The notes beneath the pieces are model-generated. The model saw nothing but the letters and a program-made list of their open reading frames with translations. It did no database searches and was not told where the DNA came from. A stretch of DNA of 38,128 nucleotides, from NCBI RefSeq assembly GCF_014642735.1, contig NZ_BMIV01000021.1:1-38128 (forward strand), written 5' to 3'. Shown here piece by piece: positions 1-9,027 of the stretch; position 1 is the first letter of the stretch; every line of letters starts with the position of its first letter. The position numbers and the translations under genes were made by a program. The DNA comes from Paracoccus acridae. GTDB taxonomy: Bacteria; Pseudomonadota; Alphaproteobacteria; Rhodobacterales; Rhodobacteraceae.

Positions 1-288
1 CCGATGTGAACCCAGCCTTCCGAACAGCATACCGGCCCGTGGCGTCATGGAAGGCCACATTCAGAGGCCTGACACACGTCCGATCGAAGACCCCGCCGAA
101 AGACCGGAGATATCGCTTGCCAAACAGGGGGCATCCACACACGCCCCGGGTTTACCGGAGAGTAAAACACTCGAAGGATAAGCCCCTATCAGTAACATTT
201 TTCTTGAGGCAATGCGGGGGTCAAGTCTTCAATTCGTTTGACAAAACTCCAGCTACAAACGGCCAAGGGTTCGGGGTCAGAGCATCAC
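1..288. other. Non-coding left edge, nothing recognised
   Basis: I see no gene that I can support here. Open frames exist in several registers but none resembles a known family, and the longest runs antisense to the regulator gene to the right. There is a weak inverted repeat, CTTGA...TCAAG, near 209-228, without a run of T that would make it a terminator. The stretch is probably the space downstream of the regulator gene. Confidence 0.4.
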
Positions 289-966
289 TCAATACCCAAG
301 GCTGTCCCGCAGGTTCTGCTCCACGGACCGGAGATGCGTTCTCATCGCATCTGCCGCTGCCTGACCGTCGCGCGTTGCAATGGCTTCCACGATGCGGTCA
401 TGCTGCTCGAAGCTGTGGTGGTCGCGTGGAGGCTTGCCCGGGTTGTCGCGGCGACGGCCCCAGGTCACAGCGCGGCGCACGGTCGTCATCGTGTCGAGCA
501 AGCCGAGCAGCAGGGAATTCTGCGCCGCTTCGCCCACGGCACGGTGGAGGCGATTGTCATGATGCTCGTACTGGCGCCATGTCGGTGCCTGACGGCATTT
601 CTGGGCGCAGGCCCGCAGTTCGTTGATCTGCGCGCCGGTGGCATTCACGGCGGCGAGACGCGCGATTTCCGGTTCAAAGGCAAGGCGCGCCGCCATGACT
701 TCGGTCGGATTGGTGCGCAAGACAAGCGCGTTGATGTCGCTTACGCTGTCAATTGGCCGTTCGCCCATGAACGTGCCCTTGCCGACATGGCGCCAAACGA
801 CCCCTTCCCCTTGCAGGGTCGCAAGCGCCTTGCGCAGCACCGTGCGGCCCATATCCAGGGTTTCCGCCAATTCCCGTTCAGGGGGAAGGCGGCCGTCGTC
901 GCCAAGGTCGGCGGCTTCAAGATAAGCTCGCAGTTTGTCGAGAGGCGAGACCGAGATCTGCTGCAT
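289..966 (-). CDS. GntR-family regulator, FadR/FCD type
   Basis: Cytoplasmic DNA-binding regulator that probably responds to a small carboxylic acid. The N-terminal 70 residues form a GntR winged helix (seen: GRLPPERELAETLDMGRTVLRKAL, here split as LPPERELAETL and RTVLRKALATL, then GVVWRHVGKGTF). The rest is a helical FCD ligand domain, with the His-rich stretches EHHDNRLHRAVGEA and SFEQHDRIVEAI that supply metal ligands in this family. The length (225 aa) is normal. I prefer ATG at 966; a TTG at 972 lies closer to the AAGGA motif and cannot be excluded. The gene diverges from the ABC transporter operon starting at 1184, so it most likely controls that operon and itself. A perfect inverted repeat overlaps its ribosome-binding site. 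The effector is not known. Confidence 0.9.
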   Translation of the reverse strand: MQQISVSPLDKLRAYLEAADLGDDGRLPPERELAETLDMGRTVLRKALATLQGEGVVWRHVGKGTFMGERPIDSVSDINALVLRTNPTEVMAARLAFEPEIARLAAVNATGAQINELRACAQKCRQAPTWRQYEHHDNRLHRAVGEAAQNSLLLGLLDTMTTVRRAVTWGRRRDNPGKPPRDHHSFEQHDRIVEAIATRDGQAAADAMRTHLRSVEQNLRDSLGY

Positions 967-971
967 GTTCA

Positions 972-991
972 AACCAATCCTTGTATTGGTT
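972..991. promoter_or_regulatory. Candidate operator, 7-bp inverted repeat
   Basis: AACCAAT (972-978) and ATTGGTT (985-991) form a perfect 7-bp inverted repeat with a 6-bp spacer. It covers the ribosome-binding site and start of the GntR-family gene. Autoregulation by the adjacent regulator is the simplest reading; binding by that protein is inference. Confidence 0.55.
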
Positions 992-1125
992 CATAATCTA
1001 ACGTGACGCTGGCGATGTCAACCCACGCAGCTTCCCCGCATTTACGGCTTAATACATTGAATACACGCAAATATACGCAAAGCCGCTGGAATGATCTCAG
1101 AAAACCATTGACCCAATATCCATCT

Positions 1126-1148
1126 CAATGCAGCATTGGTTTGCAATG
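1126..1148. promoter_or_regulatory. Alternating CAATG/CATTG repeats before the ABC operon
   Basis: CAATGC-A-GCATTG (1126-1138) is a perfect 13-bp palindrome, and the CATTG at 1134-1138 pairs again with CAATG at 1144-1148. A further CCATTG lies at 1105-1110. This sits 35-60 bases upstream of the binding-protein ATG. It could be an operator for the divergent GntR regulator or a leader hairpin; the sequence alone does not decide. Confidence 0.45.
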
Positions 1149-1183
1149 GGCTTGGAGGAGCCCGATCTTGGGGAGGAAAGAAG

Positions 1184-2173
1184 ATGGGAATTCTTGCTGA
1201 CATGACGCAGTCGCGAGCCGTTGTTTCCGCTCTGGCCCTGGCTCTGGCCATTCCAGCAGCGGCGTCCGCCGATCCGATGCGCGTCGCCTTCGGCGACATC
1301 GCCACCGTCGAAACCCTTGGGCTGCTCATCGCGATGGAGCGCGCGAAGGAACAGGGCGTCGAGATCGAGACGACCTTTCTGAAAAGCGAGGACATAGCCG
1401 CGCAGGCGGTCGTCAGCGGCCAGGCGGACATCGGCATCGGCGGGCCTTACGCGCTGCTGCAGAAAGTCAAGGCGCCGATCCGGATCTTCCTGCAACTGAG
1501 CGAATTGCAGATGTATCCGGTGGTCAATACCGAATTCTATGATGAATGGGCCGACCTGGACGGGCAGGAGATCGCCGTCCATTCGCGCGGCTCGGGAACC
1601 GAGGCGATCATGCAGATGATGGCGGATAAGCATGGCATCAAGTATTCCAGCGTCGCCTATGTCCCGGGGGCCGAGGTGCGGACCGGCGCGCTGCTGCAAG
1701 GCAACGTCAAGGCCACCATCGTCGACTCCTCGGGCAAGCGGGTTCTTGAAGCCGAGGCGCCCGACAAGTTTGCCTTCCTGCCGCTGGACGGTGTCGAGGC
1801 GACCGACGAGGCGATGTTCGCCAACACGGATTACCTTGCCCAAAACCCCGAGGACGTCGCCAAACTCGTCGAGGCCGTCGTGACGACCTGGCGCGAGATC
1901 GCCGCCGATCCCACGGTCGTGGCCAAGCTGCGCGAACAGTACAACCTGTTGCCCGACGCCACGCCCGAGATGCTGGCCGAGATCGAGCCCTACTATTCGG
2001 GCATGAAGGATGCCCTGCCCATGAACGGCGGCGGAGAAGAGGCCGCGCGCAGCGACTTTGCCTTCTACACCGCGTCGGGCGCGCTCGAAGGCAATCCCGA
2101 GGAGCTGAAGGTCGAGGATTTCTGGGATCTGACCGCCCTGAACGGCGTGCTCGGCAAGATCGGAACTCAGTGA
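1184..2173 (+). CDS. ABC transporter substrate-binding protein, NMT1/SsuA type
   Basis: Periplasmic solute-binding protein of an ABC importer, 329 aa. The ATG at 1184 is chosen because GGAGG lies at 1172-1176, seven bases before it, and because a signal peptide follows at once: polar start, hydrophobic VVSALALALAIPAAASA, probable cleavage before DPMRV. The mature protein has the NMT1/SsuA pattern, with an early sequence IATVETLGLLIAMER, a QADIGIGGP block and the hinge-lining AVHSRGSGTEA. It is the first gene of a tight operon with two permeases and one ATPase. Relatives carry sulfonates, nitrate, pyrimidine precursors or aromatic acids. The FAH enzyme at the end of the operon favours an organic acid. 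The substrate is inferred, not shown. Confidence 0.88.
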   Translation: MGILADMTQSRAVVSALALALAIPAAASADPMRVAFGDIATVETLGLLIAMERAKEQGVEIETTFLKSEDIAAQAVVSGQADIGIGGPYALLQKVKAPIRIFLQLSELQMYPVVNTEFYDEWADLDGQEIAVHSRGSGTEAIMQMMADKHGIKYSSVAYVPGAEVRTGALLQGNVKATIVDSSGKRVLEAEAPDKFAFLPLDGVEATDEAMFANTDYLAQNPEDVAKLVEAVVTTWREIAADPTVVAKLREQYNLLPDATPEMLAEIEPYYSGMKDALPMNGGGEEAARSDFAFYTASGALEGNPEELKVEDFWDLTALNGVLGKIGTQ

Positions 2174-2174
2174 A

Positions 2175-2999
2175 ATGAGCGTCATGTCACAGGATGTGAA
2201 GGTGGTGGCCCCGGCGGCCACCACAAGAGAGGCACTGCGCCTGTTCGCCGAACGGCGCCGGTCCTTCTGGGTGGTTCTGTCGCTTGCGGTCCTTTTCACG
2301 ACATGGGAGATCGCCGGCCGCATCCCGATCAGCTTTGCCTTTCCCACCTTCCTCGACACGCTTGCGGCCTTCTTCGAGATGGTCGGGGACGGGACGATGA
2401 TCCGGGCGTTCTTCCTGACGCTGCAGCCGCTGGTTCTGGGTGTTGCCGTCTCGGCGCTGCTGGGGATCACGCTGGGCATCGTCATGGGCCTGTCGGACCG
2501 GGTGGAATGGCTGCTTGCCCCTGTCTTCATCGTCTTGCAGGCCGCGCCCATGGCCGCGTTGGTGCCGCTGGTGACCTTTGTCTATGGCATCGGTCTTGTG
2601 GCCAAGACGCTGGCCGTCATCATGCTGGCACTGCCCGTGATCGTTCTGAACTCCTACAAGGCGGTGCGGCATGTGAACCCCTCGCTGGTGGACATGTGCC
2701 GGTCGTTCCAGGGCACGCGGCGCCAGCAGATCTTCAAGATCATCATTCCCGACGCCTCGCCTGTTCTTTTCGCGGGCCTGCGCCTGGGCGTGGCTGCGGG
2801 CTTCATCGGCGTCATGCTGGCCGAACTGCTGATCACCCCCACGGGGATCGGCGACCTGATCACATACCACCGTTCCGTCGCGAACTATGCGCATATGTAT
2901 GCGGCCGTCGCCGCCATCATCGCGGCGTCCACCGTGACGCTGGCCCTGCTGCAGTGGTTCGAGACCAATGTCATGCGCCCCGAAAAGAGGAGGAGCTGA
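2175..2999 (+). CDS. ABC transporter permease, SsuC/TauC-like
   Basis: Inner-membrane subunit of the same importer, 274 aa. It has about six membrane segments (for example FWVVLSLAVLFTTWEIAG near residue 31) after a cytoplasmic N-terminus. The EAA-type loop that docks on the ATPase is visible around residues 175-200 (VDMCRSFQGTRRQQIFKIIIP). The ATG lies one base after the stop of the binding protein, which implies translational coupling. A second, different permease follows the ATPase, so the channel is probably a heterodimer rather than the homodimer usual for SsuC. Confidence 0.9.
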   Translation: MSVMSQDVKVVAPAATTREALRLFAERRRSFWVVLSLAVLFTTWEIAGRIPISFAFPTFLDTLAAFFEMVGDGTMIRAFFLTLQPLVLGVAVSALLGITLGIVMGLSDRVEWLLAPVFIVLQAAPMAALVPLVTFVYGIGLVAKTLAVIMLALPVIVLNSYKAVRHVNPSLVDMCRSFQGTRRQQIFKIIIPDASPVLFAGLRLGVAAGFIGVMLAELLITPTGIGDLITYHRSVANYAHMYAAVAAIIAASTVTLALLQWFETNVMRPEKRRS

Positions 3000-3000
3000 A

Positions 3001-3810
3001 ATGACCGTCAACGCACTTGCGAAGGAAGATTTCGATCCCGCCAGCGTCGTCACCCATGATCCCGTCGTCCGGGTCGAGGCGATCTCCAAGCACTATGGCA
3101 GCGTGGAGGCGTTGCGCAGCATCGACCTGCAATTCGAACGGGGCAAGCTGACGACGCTGCTGGGCCCCTCGGGCTGCGGCAAGACCACGCTTCTGAAGAT
3201 CATCGCGGGCCTGGTGCCGGCGACCTCGGGGCAGATCGTCGTGAACGGCCGCGCGGTCACCGGGCCGGGGCCGGAACGCGCCTTCGTCTTCCAGGACTTC
3301 GCGCTGATGCCCTGGGCCACGGTCCTGCGCAACGTGGGCTTCGGGCTGGAACTGAAAGGCATGGCCGCGGCCGAGCGCAACCGCATCGCCCGGCGCTATA
3401 TCGAGGAGGTCGGGCTTCAGGGCTTCGAGGACAAGTATCCCCACGAGCTGTCGGGGGGCATGCGCCAGCGGGTCGGCATCGCCCGCGCCTTTGCGGTGAA
3501 CGCCGACGTGCTGCTGCTGGACGAGCCCTTCTCGGCCGTGGACGAGCAGAACCGCCGCAAGTTCCAGGAGGATCTGCTGCGCCTGGTCGAGATGGAGCGC
3601 AAGACCTTCATCTTCGTCACCCATTCGATCGAGGAAGCGGTCTATGTCTCGGACCGGATCGTGCTGCTGTCCCCGCGGCCGGGCCGGGTGTCGAACATCA
3701 TCGACCCCAGGATCGACCGCACCGCCAATCCCGACGACATCCGGCGCGACCCAGGCTATCTCGACGTGGTCGAGGAGATCTGGCAGGGCCTGCGCCATTA
3801 TGCGGAGTGA
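3001..3810 (+). CDS. ABC transporter ATPase, SsuB/TauB-like
   Basis: Cytoplasmic ATPase that powers the importer, 269 aa. From the ATG at 3001, Walker A GPSGCGKT is at residues 55-62, the Q-loop Gln in VFQDFALMPW near 98, the signature LSGGMRQR at 150-157, Walker B LLLDEP at 171-176 and the switch His in VTHSIEEA near 208. All key residues are present. I prefer this start over an upstream in-frame codon because GGAGGAGC sits just before it and the upstream permease ends at 2999. The PMPWATVL-type Q-loop sequence is typical of the nitrate/sulfonate/taurine group. Confidence 0.93.
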   Translation: MTVNALAKEDFDPASVVTHDPVVRVEAISKHYGSVEALRSIDLQFERGKLTTLLGPSGCGKTTLLKIIAGLVPATSGQIVVNGRAVTGPGPERAFVFQDFALMPWATVLRNVGFGLELKGMAAAERNRIARRYIEEVGLQGFEDKYPHELSGGMRQRVGIARAFAVNADVLLLDEPFSAVDEQNRRKFQEDLLRLVEMERKTFIFVTHSIEEAVYVSDRIVLLSPRPGRVSNIIDPRIDRTANPDDIRRDPGYLDVVEEIWQGLRHYAE

Positions 3811-3816
3811 CCGGCC

Positions 3817-4569
3817 ATGACCCTGTTCGGTTACCGCATTCCCATGATGGCCTCGCTGATCGTCTGGGCCCTGATCTGGGAAATCGTCGGCCAGCTTGAC
3901 GTGATCTTCCTGATCCCGCCGATGAGCGCGATCATCGCCGCAGGCTTCGACCTGGTGCAGACCAATTCCTGGCAGAACGCCACGCTTGTCACGATCCGGT
4001 CCTTCGTGATTGGCATGGCCTTGGCGATCGGCATCGGCGTGCCGCTGGGCGTGATGATGGGCCGGGTGAAGATCATCGACAACATCTTCGGCCTGTGGGT
4101 GAACATCTTCGTCAGCGCGCCGCTGTCGGCTCTGGTGCCGGTGCTGATGATCCTGTTCGGGATGGGCGAGGCGACCATCGTGGTGACGGTCTTCCTGTTC
4201 GCCGTCTGGATCATCGTCCTGGATGCCCGCGCGGGCGTCATGCAGGTGCCGGCATCGCTGGTGGACATGGCGCGATCCTATGGCGCGTCGCAGGCCACGA
4301 TCATGCGCAAGATCATCCTGGTCTCGGCGCTGCCCGAGATCCTTGCCGGGATCCGCATCGGGGTGATCCGGGGGGTCAAGGGGGTCGTCATCGGCCAGAT
4401 CCTTGTCGCCGTGATCGGATATGGCGAACTGTTCGAACTGTATTCCCGCAGCTTCGACATGGAACGGTTCTGGGCCCTTACGATGGTTCTCTTCGCCGCG
4501 GCAATGGTGCTGTCGGCGATCGTGGAAAACGCAGAAAAACGCATCGAATACTACGCAGGAGCGAGATGA
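3817..4569 (+). CDS. Second ABC transporter permease
   Basis: Membrane subunit, 250 aa, of the same family as the permease at 2175-2999 but clearly diverged. It has about six hydrophobic segments, and its EAA-type loop is [20 protein letters not shown] at residues about 149-168. It starts six bases after the ATPase stop. Its stop codon overlaps the start of the FAH gene (ATGA). Two unlike permeases sharing one ATPase point to a heteromeric importer. Confidence 0.9.
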   Translation: MTLFGYRIPMMASLIVWALIWEIVGQLDVIFLIPPMSAIIAAGFDLVQTNSWQNATLVTIRSFVIGMALAIGIGVPLGVMMGRVKIIDNIFGLWVNIFVSAPLSALVPVLMILFGMGEATIVVTVFLFAVWIIVLDARAGVMQVPASLVDMARSYGASQATIMRKIILVSALPEILAGIRIGVIRGVKGVVIGQILVAVIGYGELFELYSRSFDMERFWALTMVLFAAAMVLSAIVENAEKRIEYYAGAR

Positions 4570-5276
4570 TGAACGAGATGACCAAGATGGCGGACTATGT
4601 CTTCGTGCCCGAGCCCATCCCCACGATCCCCGTGGCCGGCAGCGACAAGCTGTTCCCCGTGCGCCGCATCTATTGCGTGGGACGGAACTTCGCGGACCAT
4701 GCCATCGAGATGGGCCATGACCCGGATAAAGAGCCGCCCTTCTTCTTCCAGAAGAACCCCGACTCGATCGTCCCGCCCGGCAAGGACTTTCCCTATCCGA
4801 CCGAGACCAGCGACGTGCATCACGAGATCGAACTGGTCGTGGCGCTGAAGTCGGGCGGCACCGACATCCCGCTGGACAAGGCCCTGGACTGCGTCTTCGG
4901 CTATGGCGTGGGCCTGGATATGACCCGGCGCGACCTGCAGGGACAGGCCAAGAAGATGGGCCGCCCCTGGGAGACCGGCAAGTCCTTCGAGGCCTCGGCG
5001 CCCTGTTCGGCCATCCATCCCGTGTCCGAGATCGGCCATCCCACGCAGGGCGCGATCCGGGTCGAGGTGAACGGAGAGCCGCGCCAGGAAGGCGACCTGA
5101 ACCAGATGATCTGGAAGGTGCCGGAAATGATCTCCTACCTGTCGCGCCTGTTCGAACTGCGCCCCGGCGACGTGATCTTCGCAGGCACCCCGGCGGGCGT
5201 GGGTGCCGTGGTCCGGGGCGACGTGATGACCGGCCATGTCGAGGGCGTGGACAGCATCACCGTCAAGGTGGTCTGA
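4566..5276 (+). CDS. FAH-family hydrolase, fumarylpyruvate-hydrolase-like
   Basis: Probable metal-dependent C-C hydrolase or decarboxylase of the fumarylacetoacetate hydrolase family, 236 aa. The N-terminal [18 protein letters not shown] and the following [13 protein letters not shown] strongly resemble fumarylpyruvate hydrolases of the gentisate pathway. The metal ligands of the family are present as Glu87 and Glu89 (HHEIEL) and Asp118 ([10 protein letters not shown]). The C-terminal [11 protein letters not shown] loop is also intact. The ATG at 4566 overlaps the permease stop; a second ATG at 4569 has better spacing from AGGAG at 4557-4561. Translational coupling to the importer implies that the enzyme acts on a product of the imported compound. 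No ring-cleavage dioxygenase lies in the window, so the pathway remains open. Confidence 0.87.
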   Translation: MMNEMTKMADYVFVPEPIPTIPVAGSDKLFPVRRIYCVGRNFADHAIEMGHDPDKEPPFFFQKNPDSIVPPGKDFPYPTETSDVHHEIELVVALKSGGTDIPLDKALDCVFGYGVGLDMTRRDLQGQAKKMGRPWETGKSFEASAPCSAIHPVSEIGHPTQGAIRVEVNGEPRQEGDLNQMIWKVPEMISYLSRLFELRPGDVIFAGTPAGVGAVVRGDVMTGHVEGVDSITVKVV

Positions 5277-5286
5277 CATCCCCGTC

Positions 5287-5306
5287 GCGGCCCCTGCGGG
5301 GGCCGC
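5287..5306 (+). terminator. GC-rich hairpin after the FAH gene
   Basis: GCGGCCCC (5287-5294) pairs with GGGGCCGC (5299-5306). It starts ten bases after the FAH stop. There is no proper run of T after it (CTTCCTCCC), so it may be a weak terminator or an mRNA end stabiliser that lets some transcription enter the exporter gene. Confidence 0.5.
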
Positions 5307-5327
5307 TTCCTCCCGCCGGAGAGCGCA

Positions 5328-6152
5328 ATGCCCCTGTCCTTGACCCTCGTGACCACCTTCACCTTCGTGCTTGCCGTCAGCGGCTGCATCTCTGGCTTCC
5401 TTGCCGGGCTTCTCGGCGTCGGGGGCGGCATCATCATCGTGCCGGTGCTGTATCATGTGCTTGCGGCCTTTGATGTGGACATGGCGTTGCGCGCGCATAT
5501 CGCCGTCGGCACCTCGCTGGCGACGATCATCCCGACCTCTCTCCAGTCGATCCGCACGCATCGCGCCAAGGGCGCCGTGGATGCAACGCTGCTGCGCTTC
5601 TGGGCTCCTTTCGTGGGTCTAGGCGTTCTTGTCGGAGTCCTGATCGCGCGCTTCGCGCCTGGCACCTTGCTGACCGCCGTATTCGGCATGGTTGCCGCAA
5701 TCGTCGCCGCCTACATGCTGTTCACACGCGAAGGCTGGCATCCCTTCGCGGCCCTGCCGGCCAAGCCGGCGCAGGCCGGCATGGCTGGCGGGATCGGCAC
5801 CCTGTCGACGCTGATGGGCATCGGAGGTGGCACGCTGACCGTCCCGGTCCTCAGCGTCTTCAGCTATCCCGTGCGCCGTGCCGTGGGGACTGCCTCGGTC
5901 GTGGGGCTGATCATCGCGCTGCCGGGAACGCTGGGCTACATCTTCAACGGCTTCGGTCGCGAGGGCCTGCCGCCGCTGTCGCTGGGTTATGTGAACCTCG
6001 CGGCTTTGTTGGCGATCGTCGTGACCAGCATGTGGTTCGCGCCCATGGGTGCCCGTGCGGCTCATTCGATCGCGCCGTCGCACCTGCGCAAGGCGTTCGG
6101 GATCTTTCTGGCGATCACATCCATCAAGATGCTTGCAGACGTCTTGCCGTAA
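5328..6152 (+). CDS. TauE/SafE-family membrane transporter
   Basis: Integral membrane protein, 274 aa, with two homologous halves. Each half carries the family glycine motif: GLLGVGGGIIIVPVL near residues 27-41 and STLMGIGGGTLTVPVL near 157-172. About eight hydrophobic segments are visible. The family exports sulfite or sulfonate-derived acids, or moves other small organic anions. The gene follows the ABC/FAH operon on the same strand after a weak hairpin and has its own GGAGAG ribosome-binding site. Near a possible sulfonate-type ABC importer, sulfite export is an attractive but unproved role. Confidence 0.88.
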   Translation: MPLSLTLVTTFTFVLAVSGCISGFLAGLLGVGGGIIIVPVLYHVLAAFDVDMALRAHIAVGTSLATIIPTSLQSIRTHRAKGAVDATLLRFWAPFVGLGVLVGVLIARFAPGTLLTAVFGMVAAIVAAYMLFTREGWHPFAALPAKPAQAGMAGGIGTLSTLMGIGGGTLTVPVLSVFSYPVRRAVGTASVVGLIIALPGTLGYIFNGFGREGLPPLSLGYVNLAALLAIVVTSMWFAPMGARAAHSIAPSHLRKAFGIFLAITSIKMLADVLP

Positions 6153-6352
6153 GGTCAAGGACGGCAGCATGGCTTCCCTCGGCATCCTCTTTTCCACACG
6201 GCCCGCGCTGGGGGCCGATCCACGGTCCTGCGTCCGGGTGACAACGCTCGCTCATAACTTCCATGCGGCGACACTCAGGAACTGACGCCGCCCTTATCCT
6301 CTGCTAAGGCCGGGACACGCTGGTATCAACGTAAGCAAGACAGGTTCAAGAC

Positions 6353-8575
6353 ATGGCTGATCTGCCCAACCCCGACATCATCTACACCAAGGTCGACGAA
6401 GCCCCGCAGATTGCCTCGGCCTCGCTTCTGCCGATCATCCGCGCTTTCGCCTCGGCTGCCGGAGTGACGGTGGGAACCCGCGACATCTCGCTGGCCGGGC
6501 GGATCAAAGCTGCCTTTCCCGAACGACTGACCGCCGAACAGCGCCAGTCCGACGACCTGGCCGAACTGGGCGAACTCGTGAAGACGCCCGAGGCCAACGT
6601 GATCAAGCTGCCCAACATCAGCGCCTCGGTCCCGCAGCTTGTGGCGGCGGTGAAGGAACTGCAGTCGCAGGGCCATGACATTCCCGACTATCCCGAGGAG
6701 CCGGCGACGGAGGAGGAAAAGGCGATCCGTGCCCGTTTCGACGCCATCAAGGGATCGGCCGTGAACCCGGTGCTGCGCGAAGGAAACTCGGACCGGCGTG
6801 CCGCCGTGGCGGTCAAGAACTATGCCAAGGCCAACCCCCATTCGATGGGGAAATGGTCGGCCGACAGCAAGACCTGCGTGTCAACCATGGCCGGCAACGA
6901 TTTCCGCTCGAACGAGATTTCGGCCACCTTGTCCGGCGAACAGGCCGGAAAGGCGCGCATCGAACTGGTGGCGGGTGACGGTTCGGTCACCGTTCTGAAG
7001 GACGGCGTGACCTATCCGGCGGGCAGCGTGGTGGATGCCACCTTCATGTCCGCCAAGGCGCTGGATGCGTTCCTTGCCGAACAGATCGAGGCCTCGAAGC
7101 GCGATGGCGTCCTGTTCTCGATCCACCTGAAGGCCACGATGATGAAGGTCTCGGACCCGATCATCTTCGGCCATGCGGTGAAGCAGTTCCTGAAGCCGGT
7201 GTTCGACAAGCATGGCGCGGCGCTGGAGGCGGCGGGCGTGGACCCGAACTCGGGCCTCGGCACCCTGCTGGAACGGGTGGCCGCCATGCCCGAGGGCAAG
7301 GACATCCTGGCCGACATCGACGCCGTCATGGCCGACCGCCCGCCGATGTACATGGTGAACTCGGACAAGGGCATCAGCAACCTGCATGTCCCCTCGGACG
7401 TCATCATCGACGCCTCGATCCCGGCGCTGCTGCGCGCGGGCGGCAAGGGCTGGGGCCCGGACGGGAAGGCCGCGGACACCAACTGCGTGATCCCCGACAG
7501 CTCCTATGCGGCGGTCTATGAGGAGTCGGTGCGTTATTTCAAGGAAACCGGCGCGCTGGATCCCTCCACGGCAGGCACGGTGCAGAACGTCGGCCTGATG
7601 GCGCAAAAGGCCGAGGAATACGGCTCGCACCCGACCACCTTCGAGATCCCGCATGACGGGACGGTGCGGATCGTGCTGGCCAATGGCGACGTGCTGCACC
7701 AGCACAAGGTCGAGGCGGGCGACATCTGGCGCGCGGCCTCGACCCGGCAGGCACCGATCGAGGACTGGGTGAAACTGGCGATCTCGCGCCAGAAGGCCGA
7801 GGGCTGCCAGGCGATCTTCTGGCTGGACGAGACCCGTGCCCATGACGCAGAGCTGATCAGATACGTCAAGCCGATCCTGGAGGCCGAGGGCGTGTCGGAC
7901 AGGTTTAGGATCCTTGCCCCGCGCGAGGCGACGCGCCTGACGCTGGAGACCATCCGCAAGGGCGAGAACTCCATCGCCATCACCGGCAACGTGCTGCGCG
8001 ACTATCTGACCGACCTGTTCCCGATCCTGGAATTGGGAACGAGCGCCAAGATGCTGTCCATCGTGAAGCTGATGAACGGCGGCGGCCTGTTCGAGACGGG
8101 GGCAGGGGGATCGGCGCCAAAGCACGTCCAGCAGATCATCGAGGAAAACCACCTTCGCTGGGATTCGCTGGGCGAGTTCTGCGCCCTGGGGGAAAGCCTG
8201 AAGTTCCTGGCCGAGGCCATAGGCAATGCGAAGGCCCGCGTCCTGGGCGAGGCGGTGGACGTGGCGACCCAGGGGGTGCTTGACAACAACCGTTCGCCCT
8301 TGCCCAAGGTCGGCCAGACCGACAACCGCGACAGCCACTTCTATTTCGCGCTCTACTGGGCGCAGGCCCTGGCCGAGCAGAAGGGCGATGCCGAACTGGC
8401 CCGTCACTTCGCCCCGATCGCGAAGGCCCTGGCCGAAAACGAGTCCACGATCGTGGCCGAATTGGCGGAGGGGCAGGGCAAGCCGGCCGACCTGGGCGGC
8501 TATTACCACACCGACCCCGCCAAGGTTGAGGCCGTGATGCGCCCCTCGGCCACCTTCAACCGGATCATCGGCTGA
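6353..8575 (+). CDS. icd: Monomeric NADP-dependent isocitrate dehydrogenase
   Basis: Cytoplasmic TCA-cycle enzyme that oxidises isocitrate to 2-oxoglutarate and CO2 with NADP. The length (740 aa) is exactly that of the monomeric class, and the sequence follows it throughout: N-terminal [11 protein letters not shown], isocitrate-binding LREGNSDRR at residues 141-149, [35 protein letters not shown], and the C-terminal [18 protein letters not shown]. It is unrelated in sequence to the dimeric enzyme. The gene stands alone with a 200-base upstream gap and a hairpin downstream. The ribosome-binding site is weak (CAGG). A full-length reading frame without lesions implies a working enzyme. Confidence 0.97.
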   Translation: MADLPNPDIIYTKVDEAPQIASASLLPIIRAFASAAGVTVGTRDISLAGRIKAAFPERLTAEQRQSDDLAELGELVKTPEANVIKLPNISASVPQLVAAVKELQSQGHDIPDYPEEPATEEEKAIRARFDAIKGSAVNPVLREGNSDRRAAVAVKNYAKANPHSMGKWSADSKTCVSTMAGNDFRSNEISATLSGEQAGKARIELVAGDGSVTVLKDGVTYPAGSVVDATFMSAKALDAFLAEQIEASKRDGVLFSIHLKATMMKVSDPIIFGHAVKQFLKPVFDKHGAALEAAGVDPNSGLGTLLERVAAMPEGKDILADIDAVMADRPPMYMVNSDKGISNLHVPSDVIIDASIPALLRAGGKGWGPDGKAADTNCVIPDSSYAAVYEESVRYFKETGALDPSTAGTVQNVGLMAQKAEEYGSHPTTFEIPHDGTVRIVLANGDVLHQHKVEAGDIWRAASTRQAPIEDWVKLAISRQKAEGCQAIFWLDETRAHDAELIRYVKPILEAEGVSDRFRILAPREATRLTLETIRKGENSIAITGNVLRDYLTDLFPILELGTSAKMLSIVKLMNGGGLFETGAGGSAPKHVQQIIEENHLRWDSLGEFCALGESLKFLAEAIGNAKARVLGEAVDVATQGVLDNNRSPLPKVGQTDNRDSHFYFALYWAQALAEQKGDAELARHFAPIAKALAENESTIVAELAEGQGKPADLGGYYHTDPAKVEAVMRPSATFNRIIG

Positions 8576-8624
8576 AGCGGGACGCAACCCGCAGGCGCGC
8601 AGGTCGATGCGACATAAGGAAAAG

Positions 8625-8651
8625 CCATCGTCCGCTTGAAGCGGGCGATGG
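8625..8651. terminator. Hairpin downstream of isocitrate dehydrogenase
   Basis: CCATCGTCCGC (8625-8635) pairs with GCGGGCGATGG (8641-8651) around a five-base loop, with one wobble pair. It lies 50 bases after the stop of the isocitrate dehydrogenase gene. The A-run lies on the left side (GGAAAAG), so the T-run is on the minus strand and termination of plus-strand transcripts is not certain. Confidence 0.5.
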
Positions 8652-8939
8652 ATGCGAAGGCACGAACGGCCGGTCAGGCACCCGAACGCCGAGGTTCAAG
8701 GGCGGGTCGAGGCCGCCCGCCGCGCGCGGGAAGCACTGGTCCCGGACGGCACCCTGATGCTGGTCGAGCCTGCGGCATCGGACCGGGTCGAGGAGAACCT
8801 CTGGGAAAAGGGAACGCATGTCCTGGGCGCACAGGCGGGCGAGGCGCGGCTGGCACGGGTTTGCCGCGATGCTGGCTTTTCCCGTGTCCGCAAGGCGACG
8901 CAGACGCCCTTCAACCTGATCCTCGAAGCGCGTCCCTGA
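8652..8939 (+). pseudogene. C-terminal remnant of a SAM-dependent methyltransferase
   Basis: A 95-codon frame whose latter part matches the end of a common class I methyltransferase family: AREALVPDGTLMLVEP, then DRVEENL, then LGAQAGEARLARV and TPFNLILEARP. In intact relatives, as I recall them, about 25-35 residues separate the DRxEDNL block from the LGAQAGEARL block; here only a few remain, so there is an internal deletion. The whole SAM-binding N-terminal part is also missing. It is therefore a relic without function. It lies between the isocitrate dehydrogenase gene and an intact but different methyltransferase on the other strand. Confidence 0.6.
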
Positions 8940-9027
8940 CCGCCGCAGCCACCAGTGTCCCGGCGCGCCGGGCAGCGGGGAATGCGGCGGCCCTGCGACG
9001 CCTGGGGCCCACACCCGCGATGACCGT

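Noticed and set aside
204..228. CTTGA...TCAAG repeat near the left edge as a terminator of the GntR gene
   Set aside because: The arms are only five bases and the T-run is on the wrong side for the minus-strand gene.
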